Virus record (IMG/VR): IMGVR_UViG_3300046011_007272
Location: 1 to 24,213 of that record
DNA length: 24,213 nucleotides
Reading direction: 5' to 3' (one strand)
Source of the DNA: a virus
The notes under the pieces were generated by a model. It saw only the letters and a list, made by a program, of their open reading frames with translations, did no database searches and was not told the DNA's origin. The number at the start of each line of letters is the position of its first letter. Position 1 is the first letter of the stretch. Position numbers and translations under genes: made by a program. This document shows positions 20,101 to 24,213 of this stretch, piece by piece.

Positions 20101-20562
20101 TCAGTCTGTGTAAAAAATCTGAATACCCGAGTTTACAATATAGGCATCAGATGAGTTTTGAATAAATGTACTTGCCCCCGCATGAATAGATTTTCTCAGC
20201 GAGATTGTCAGGTCGCTAGTAGGTGCAACCACAACCATCATCGTGCCGTCATATGTGTCCGCATTTGCATTAGTTGACGCATAGTAGACATAGCATGCGC
20301 TTTGAAAGGTCAATTTTGTCGATGTTCCATCATCATAAAAACTAAACTCTGCATTGTTTCCAGTTGCTTGGGAAAAATTGAGGTTAGCAGTGATAAAATA
20401 TGAGCGGCCAGCTGGTAAAATCAAAGTATCTCCGCTTTTAGTGATCACACTAGAATCGGAAATTGTTCCAAGTGCAACAGTGGTCAAGCTCGAAACCGTT
20501 GAGGTTGGGATTGTGATTTGAGTTGATTTTAGTGACATCGCTGCGATAGGTTGATAACTCAT
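20101..20562 (-). CDS. Small beta-rich structural protein, probably tail/receptor-related
   Basis: A 153-residue Ser/Thr-rich protein from the ATG at 20562, which has a strong AAGGGG site 5 bases upstream. The middle and C-terminal strands (LILPAGRSYFITANLNF, NAEFSFYDDG, DAYIVNSGIQIFYTD) suggest a jelly-roll/C1q-like fold seen in phage receptor-binding and head-fibre tips, but this is only a pattern impression. It lies in the leftward fibre cluster, just before the endolysin. Confidence 0.5.
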   Translation of the reverse strand: MSYQPIAAMSLKSTQITIPTSTVSSLTTVALGTISDSSVITKSGDTLILPAGRSYFITANLNFSQATGNNAEFSFYDDGTSTKLTFQSACYVYYASTNANADTYDGTMMVVVAPTSDLTISLRKSIHAGASTFIQNSSDAYIVNSGIQIFYTD

Positions 20563-20564
20563 TT

Positions 20565-20984
20565 TTACCCCTTTATAGGCATGATCAGCATGCAAAAGCC
20601 ACTGTTTAAAACTTGATCCCCCGAATCCCAAATTGTATTTGTGAGGGAAATGCCTTTACTAGATACAAAAAAAACATTGTTGGGTACATACGACCGTTGA
20701 TTGACATTTGTAGATGAAGCTACTTGACTAGCGATGCGACTATCTTGTGATGTGGCATCTGCTACGAGCATAGAGCAAATTGGCACCTGAATATCCCCAT
20801 CGCTCCTACATGCCAAAACAGGCAAGATCATCGATGCACCGCTTGAAAAGACAAAGTTTTCATTTGATAGCGATTGTTGAGGAGTCAAGACAGACTCAAA
20901 GAGACCATCAGTGACAACTTGAGTTGTGGCATTTAAGATCATCATCGATGACATGGATGTTGAAAAATTTGCAAGATATGTCAT
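20565..20984 (-). CDS. Hypothetical structural protein in fibre cluster
   Basis: A 139-residue Ser/Thr-rich, mostly beta protein of unknown function (MTYLANFSTSMSSMMILNAT, then ENFVFSSGASMILPVLAC). Its ATG overlaps the stop of the gene upstream (ATGA), and its stop lies 2 bases before the next gene's start, so three small proteins downstream of the fibre are translated together. Probable tail tip, fibre accessory or chaperone; no motif decides. Confidence 0.5.
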   Translation of the reverse strand: MTYLANFSTSMSSMMILNATTQVVTDGLFESVLTPQQSLSNENFVFSSGASMILPVLACRSDGDIQVPICSMLVADATSQDSRIASQVASSTNVNQRSYVPNNVFFVSSKGISLTNTIWDSGDQVLNSGFCMLIMPIKG

Positions 20985-21457
20985 TTGTCTATCTCCATCA
21001 AGTACAAGATTGAGCCACCGTTCAATGTGTAATTGTAGATATTAGCAATTGCAGCAGCGGCTGTTTTTTTATAGTAAATTGTGAGCACATCCCCAGCAGT
21101 GGCTGAGTAGGAGAAAAAAAGCGGCTGATATCTAGTAAGATTCGCTATCGATGACATCGAACTGACAGCGCTTTTAAATGCCTTATTTTGTGTTGAAAGC
21201 AAGCTGCCATTGACCTTTACATAAAATTCAAATTGGTCTGACCCCGACATATAAGGCTTGAAAAAACCTAGATAGTTTTTTCCTGCAAGGGATACTGATC
21301 CACTTGATAGAGTCGCAGAAATGCCTGTACCACTAAGGGATGAATCTAAAGAATAAATTTGTTCCGTTACGGTTGATGATGAAACAGCGACATTTGTTGA
21401 TCTGCCAAATGAGCCCATTTTAACAGGCTTGTTCTGTGTTTTTAAATTAAATGTCAT
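20981..21457 (-). CDS. Hypothetical structural protein after the fibre gene
   Basis: A 158-residue beta-rich protein starting at 21457, where ATGA overlaps the fibre stop. Segments GKNYLGFFKPYMSGSDQFEF, YVKVNGSLLSTQNKAFKSAV and GDVLTIYYKKT look like a beta-sandwich, and the sequence is rich in Ser and Thr. As the first gene after the fibre it may be a fibre tip, a fibre-assembly chaperone or a separate receptor-binding subunit. Family not recognised. Confidence 0.5.
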   Translation of the reverse strand: MTFNLKTQNKPVKMGSFGRSTNVAVSSSTVTEQIYSLDSSLSGTGISATLSSGSVSLAGKNYLGFFKPYMSGSDQFEFYVKVNGSLLSTQNKAFKSAVSSMSSIANLTRYQPLFFSYSATAGDVLTIYYKKTAAAAIANIYNYTLNGGSILYLMEIDK

Positions 21458-23916
21458 ATCAAAATCCAATTTGTACCTGTTGAGATTACAGTAGCATTTA
21501 CATACTGAGCTAAGAGCTGAATTGTGGCTTGACCGTCAATTGTTTGAGCACCATTACAAGCGACTGTTGTCGTGGCTGTACCAAGCCTCTTGATATCATA
21601 TCGTATGCCTGAGCAGGCTGTAGCATCTGGAAGTGTGATAGTGACAGCCGATGAGCCTGATACTGTATAGACCTCTTGAAAAACATTTGAGGATGGAGTT
21701 GAGATTGTAAAATTTGATGTCTTATCTAAAACAGAAGGTCTTGATGCTGATGATGCTGTTGAGATCACCCCGTTTGTGATAGAAATGCCACTGCCTGCAC
21801 TAAAAGCACCTCTCGCAAGAGTATCGCTGAAATATTTGTTTGTTGTACCTTCTGAGAGATTATCTGTACTAAAAGATGCTAAAGACACGGTGCTATCAAT
21901 ACGATTTGAGCCATCGATATATGAATAAGAGATGCCTGTATGTGTGCCACCTGTGAAGATCGCAGCTGCTTGATCTTGAGCTTGCTCATCAGTGTATTGT
22001 GTGATCGTGGATGCGATTGTGCCTGATGTGATAGAAATACCAGTGCCTGCAGTGTAGTAGGATTTCACCGAGGACACAGATGGAGCCTGATCGGTTTGAG
22101 TGCCTGCCATTGAGTTTACAACAGCGGCGCTCTTTGCGAGTGTATCAGTGTATTGTGTGATTGTACTTGCGATTGTACCACTAGACAAAGAAATGCCTGT
22201 GCCTGCTGTATAGTATGATTTCACCGATGAAACAGATGGAGCTTGATCGGTTTGAGTGCCTGCCATGCTATTTACAACCGCGGCAGTTTTTGCAAGGCTT
22301 GATGAAAAATATTTATTTGTAGAGCCTTCAGTTAAATTATCGGTTGTCTTTAAAGCAAGTCGATCATCCCATCTTGTCGTGGTATAGTAAAGATTTGTGC
22401 CTTCAGCGATGTCGCTAGTAGTCAAAGAGACTGTACCTGTTTGTCCATTGACAGACAAAACACCGCCGCTGATCCCAAACTGCACCCATGTTGTGCCGTC
22501 ATAAATCCAACTAGAGCTATCATCTGTTTGAATAGCGACATCACCCTCTTGAGCAGTCAAGGCAAGTCTAGCGGCTTGATCAGCCACAACATGGACATCA
22601 GTGATTGCCAAAGGTGGTAGGTGATTTGTAGGCACAAGACCATTTGCATCAAGCTCGCAAAGACCATTGTTTTGCCCTTTTTGAGCTGTGATTCTAGCGT
22701 CTGCATCTGTGTCTGTGTATTGTGTGATTGTGCTTGCGATTGTGCCTGTAGTGATAGAAATCCCTGTACCTGCACTAAAAGCGCCTCTCGCAAGAGTATC
22801 GCTAAAATATTTGTTTGTTGCACCTTCTGAGAGATCATCTGTATCAAAAGAAGCAAGGGAAACAGTCGCATCGATACGATCTTGAGCATCACTATTTACA
22901 AAGCTGATGCCAACATGACTACCATTTGCCAAGGCTGTGCCTGCTGCATCTCTTGCCATCTCATCGGTATATGCACTTGGGATTGTTGGCAAATCTCTAA
23001 GCTCGCTATATGATCCACTAAATGAGGTTGTCGCACCTGTGAGCAAATTGTAAACATATTTTGAATTGCTTGTATATTGTGAAACCGTGTTGTTTGCAAA
23101 GCCTGTACGACCTACAAAAACAAGACCAACTAAATTTGCTTGGCTTGCATTGATGCCATCGCAATCAGCTAAAATGCACTGAGTAGGAGTAGCAAGACTA
23201 GATGAAATCGCAACACCACCAAAAGAACAGCGATTAAAATAAATTGTAGCTGTTACACTTGATGCAATAGTCACAGCCCCCGCAAACTCGCAATCTTCGA
23301 AAGTGATAAAATTCGCAGTCGCATTTGTGATTGTTGTAGTGCCTAAAAAGGTGACATCTTTAAAAATATGACGGCCTTGAGTACCATTGATCAATGTATT
23401 GCCCTCAACTTGAAGGCTTCTAATCCTGATTCTTGTACAGTCAACGCCGCTGATTGTCAGACCTCGACCACCAGCGAGCTCGCAAATATCACCAACACCA
23501 CCAGCAGGTGGCAAGATTAAAAAATTGCTCTTTGTGAGTGATAAGGTTGATCCACCATATGATCCACTAGATACAAAAATAACATCACCTTGACCAAAAG
23601 AAGCATCATCATGAACGGCTTGAATGTCGTTGACACCATCATTTACATAGAAAGAATTGCTGTAAAGCCTATTGGCTTCAAGTGATGCAATATCACTTTC
23701 AGCTGTATCGACTCGACCTTCAAGCGTTGTCAAATCGCTATCTGTTGCCTTAGCATCTAAATCAGTTTGAAGAGCTGATGTAAAATATTGACGATCAGCA
23801 TTTAAGCCTGCATCAATATTATCGGTTGTTAAAACAACAACTCCAGTTTCACCATTCACTGAATCAACAGCACCACCACCGCCACCACTTACAGGAGGTT
23901 TGATAATAATAGCCAT
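21454..23916 (-). CDS. Tail fibre/tailspike with beta-helix domain and internal repeats
   Basis: An 820-residue adhesin read from 23916 (AAAGG upstream, 9-base spacing). It opens with a glycine run and the virion-attachment-like VNGETGVVVLTTDNI motif, then a short coiled coil (VDTAESDIASLEANR). Residues about 80-260 form a probable right-handed parallel beta-helix (repeating strands such as RIRIRSLQVEGNT, HIFKDVTFLGTTTIT, NFITFEDCEFAGAV). A second VNGQTGTVSLTTSDI module and several repeats with LSEG-[AST]-TNKYFS and TGIS-[IL]-x-[ST]-GTI follow. The end (about 730-820) is a compact beta module. It probably binds, and may degrade, surface polysaccharide. No catalytic residues could be assigned. 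Confidence 0.8.
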   Translation of the reverse strand: MAIIIKPPVSGGGGGAVDSVNGETGVVVLTTDNIDAGLNADRQYFTSALQTDLDAKATDSDLTTLEGRVDTAESDIASLEANRLYSNSFYVNDGVNDIQAVHDDASFGQGDVIFVSSGSYGGSTLSLTKSNFLILPPAGGVGDICELAGGRGLTISGVDCTRIRIRSLQVEGNTLINGTQGRHIFKDVTFLGTTTITNATANFITFEDCEFAGAVTIASSVTATIYFNRCSFGGVAISSSLATPTQCILADCDGINASQANLVGLVFVGRTGFANNTVSQYTSNSKYVYNLLTGATTSFSGSYSELRDLPTIPSAYTDEMARDAAGTALANGSHVGISFVNSDAQDRIDATVSLASFDTDDLSEGATNKYFSDTLARGAFSAGTGISITTGTIASTITQYTDTDADARITAQKGQNNGLCELDANGLVPTNHLPPLAITDVHVVADQAARLALTAQEGDVAIQTDDSSSWIYDGTTWVQFGISGGVLSVNGQTGTVSLTTSDIAEGTNLYYTTTRWDDRLALKTTDNLTEGSTNKYFSSSLAKTAAVVNSMAGTQTDQAPSVSSVKSYYTAGTGISLSSGTIASTITQYTDTLAKSAAVVNSMAGTQTDQAPSVSSVKSYYTAGTGISITSGTIASTITQYTDEQAQDQAAAIFTGGTHTGISYSYIDGSNRIDSTVSLASFSTDNLSEGTTNKYFSDTLARGAFSAGSGISITNGVISTASSASRPSVLDKTSNFTISTPSSNVFQEVYTVSGSSAVTITLPDATACSGIRYDIKRLGTATTTVACNGAQTIDGQATIQLLAQYVNATVISTGTNWILI
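21776..21905. repeat. Dispersed 130-bp repeat in fibre gene, copy 1 (copy 2 at 22751-22880)
   Basis: The segment starting GTGATAGAAAT and ending near ATACGAT recurs at 22751-22880 at the same length. It encodes the NKYFSDTLARGAFSAG module plus the flanking LASF and GISIT segments. The two copies bracket the tandem 156-bp pair, so recombination between them could delete about 975 bp in frame. Confidence 0.7.
21988..22299. repeat. Tandem 156-bp repeat in the fibre gene
   Basis: Two head-to-tail copies, 21988-22143 and 22144-22299, each start ATCAGTGTATTGTGTGAT and encode 52-residue units containing NSMAGTQTDQAPSVSSVKSY. Many differences are silent, so the copies have been diverging while keeping the protein. 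Confidence 0.75.
22751..22880. repeat. Dispersed 130-bp repeat in fibre gene, copy 2
   Basis: Direct repeat of 21776-21905 in the same orientation, encoding NKYFSDTLARGAFSAG with flanking GISITTGTI. The shared stretch around ACCTCTCGCAAGAGTATCGC differs at only one or two bases between copies. Confidence 0.7.
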
Positions 23917-23917
23917 G

Positions 23918-24213
23918 TTAAACAACCTTTCTATTGAATGCACAAATCAATTTTAGATCATCACCACTTGCACCCTTTTTATAGGCGATAGTTGTGATTG
24001 CTCCTCCTTTTGTACCACCGCATTGAATATCAATAGCACCACCAGCCAAAACAAAAATTTCATTTGTTGTACTATCTGATGAAGTAGTACGAGCACGAAG
24101 TTTAAAGAAGGCGGTTGATGATCCTGGATTATAGACGCTAATGTCACAAAAAGCGAGATCTGCATCAAGTGCTGATCCTGTTGTGCTATCAATGAAATCG
24201 CTTGAGTTTAGAT
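23918..24213 (-). CDS. Tail structural protein, C-terminal part (runs off right edge)
   Basis: An open frame enters from the right edge with no start in the window and ends at a TAA at 23918-23920, 1 base before the fibre ATG. The visible 97 residues are beta-rich and Ser/Thr/Gly-rich: AFFKLRARTTSSDSTTNEIF, then VLAGGAIDIQCGGTKGGAIT and a final DLKLICAFNRKVV strand. It is probably a virion surface or tail component just upstream of the fibre. Family not recognised. Confidence 0.55.
   Translation of the reverse strand, partial: LNSSDFIDSTTGSALDADLAFCDISVYNPGSSTAFFKLRARTTSSDSTTNEIFVLAGGAIDIQCGGTKGGAITTIAYKKGASGDDLKLICAFNRKVV

Noticed and set aside
21776-22880. Diversity-generating retroelement or invertible fibre segment
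   Set aside because: The repeats are direct, not inverted, there is no adenine-biased template/variable pair, and no reverse transcriptase is in the window.
22557-22892. Frames within the fibre gene on both strands
   Set aside because: They are Gln/Leu- or Cys-rich shadows caused by the repetitive codon pattern of the fibre gene.
23953-24192. Leftward 79-codon frame at the right edge
   Set aside because: The real gene is the other leftward frame, open from the edge to the TAA at 23918-23920 with a beta-rich product and tight spacing to the fibre start.

Overview
The window is a 24.2 kb internal piece of an A+T-rich tailed double-stranded DNA phage or prophage (Caudoviricetes). It holds a large and small terminase, portal, Mu-I-like protease/scaffold, capsid decoration protein, the start of a major capsid protein, a tail fibre/spike, lysis genes, a replication module and nucleotide-metabolism genes. 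Genes are tightly packed, often with ATGA overlaps, use standard stop codons including TGA, and mostly have AGGAG/GGAG-type ribosome binding sites. The host is therefore probably a bacterium that uses Shine-Dalgarno initiation; it cannot be named from this sequence. No rRNA, tRNA, CRISPR or insertion sequence was seen. Both edges cut genes (capsid protein on the left, a tail protein on the right).

Layout. (1) 1-3987, leftward: portal, protease with nested scaffold, decoration protein, major capsid protein, from a good sigma70-like promoter at about 4017-4046. (2) 4137-6016: an accessory island between terminase and portal, with an opposite-strand membrane/coiled-coil protein, a triple helix-turn-helix protein and a small serine recombinase headed by a large dyad. 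(3) 6106-10015, leftward: unknown protein, SSB, ribbon-helix-helix protein, TerS, TerL, a putative nucleotide-modification-associated protein, a DNA methyltransferase and a small protein. (4) 10100-11887, rightward: ThyX, a zinc-ribbon protein, a lytic transglycosylase and dCMP deaminase, followed by a tandem structured repeat. (5) 12118-13994, leftward: replication initiator/helicase loader carrying an iteron array, plus a GIY-YIG endonuclease. (6) 14083-17490, rightward: two paralogous HTH regulators with near-identical promoters, a DnaB-like helicase, small unknown proteins and a RecT-like annealing protein. (7) 17483-24213, leftward: tail protein (partial), fibre/spike, three small beta-rich proteins, M15 endopeptidase, a membrane lysis protein and a B12-dependent ribonucleotide reductase.

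How it works together. The loader/initiator (12687-13994) probably binds its own internal iterons, opens the adjacent A+T-rich stretch and loads the phage DnaB; SSB and the RecT-like protein support replication and recombination. Class II ribonucleotide reductase, dCMP deaminase and ThyX supply dNTPs, with dUMP to dTMP made without host ThyA. The two HTH paralogs and a shared 12-13 bp block at three promoters suggest a small regulatory circuit linking replication to head genes.

The most interesting observations are the lambda-O-like iterons whose fifth copy is out of frame, the nested scaffold start inside the protease gene, the tandem 79-bp stem elements at 11884-12034, the shared promoter block, and the recombinase/triple-HTH island between terL and portal.
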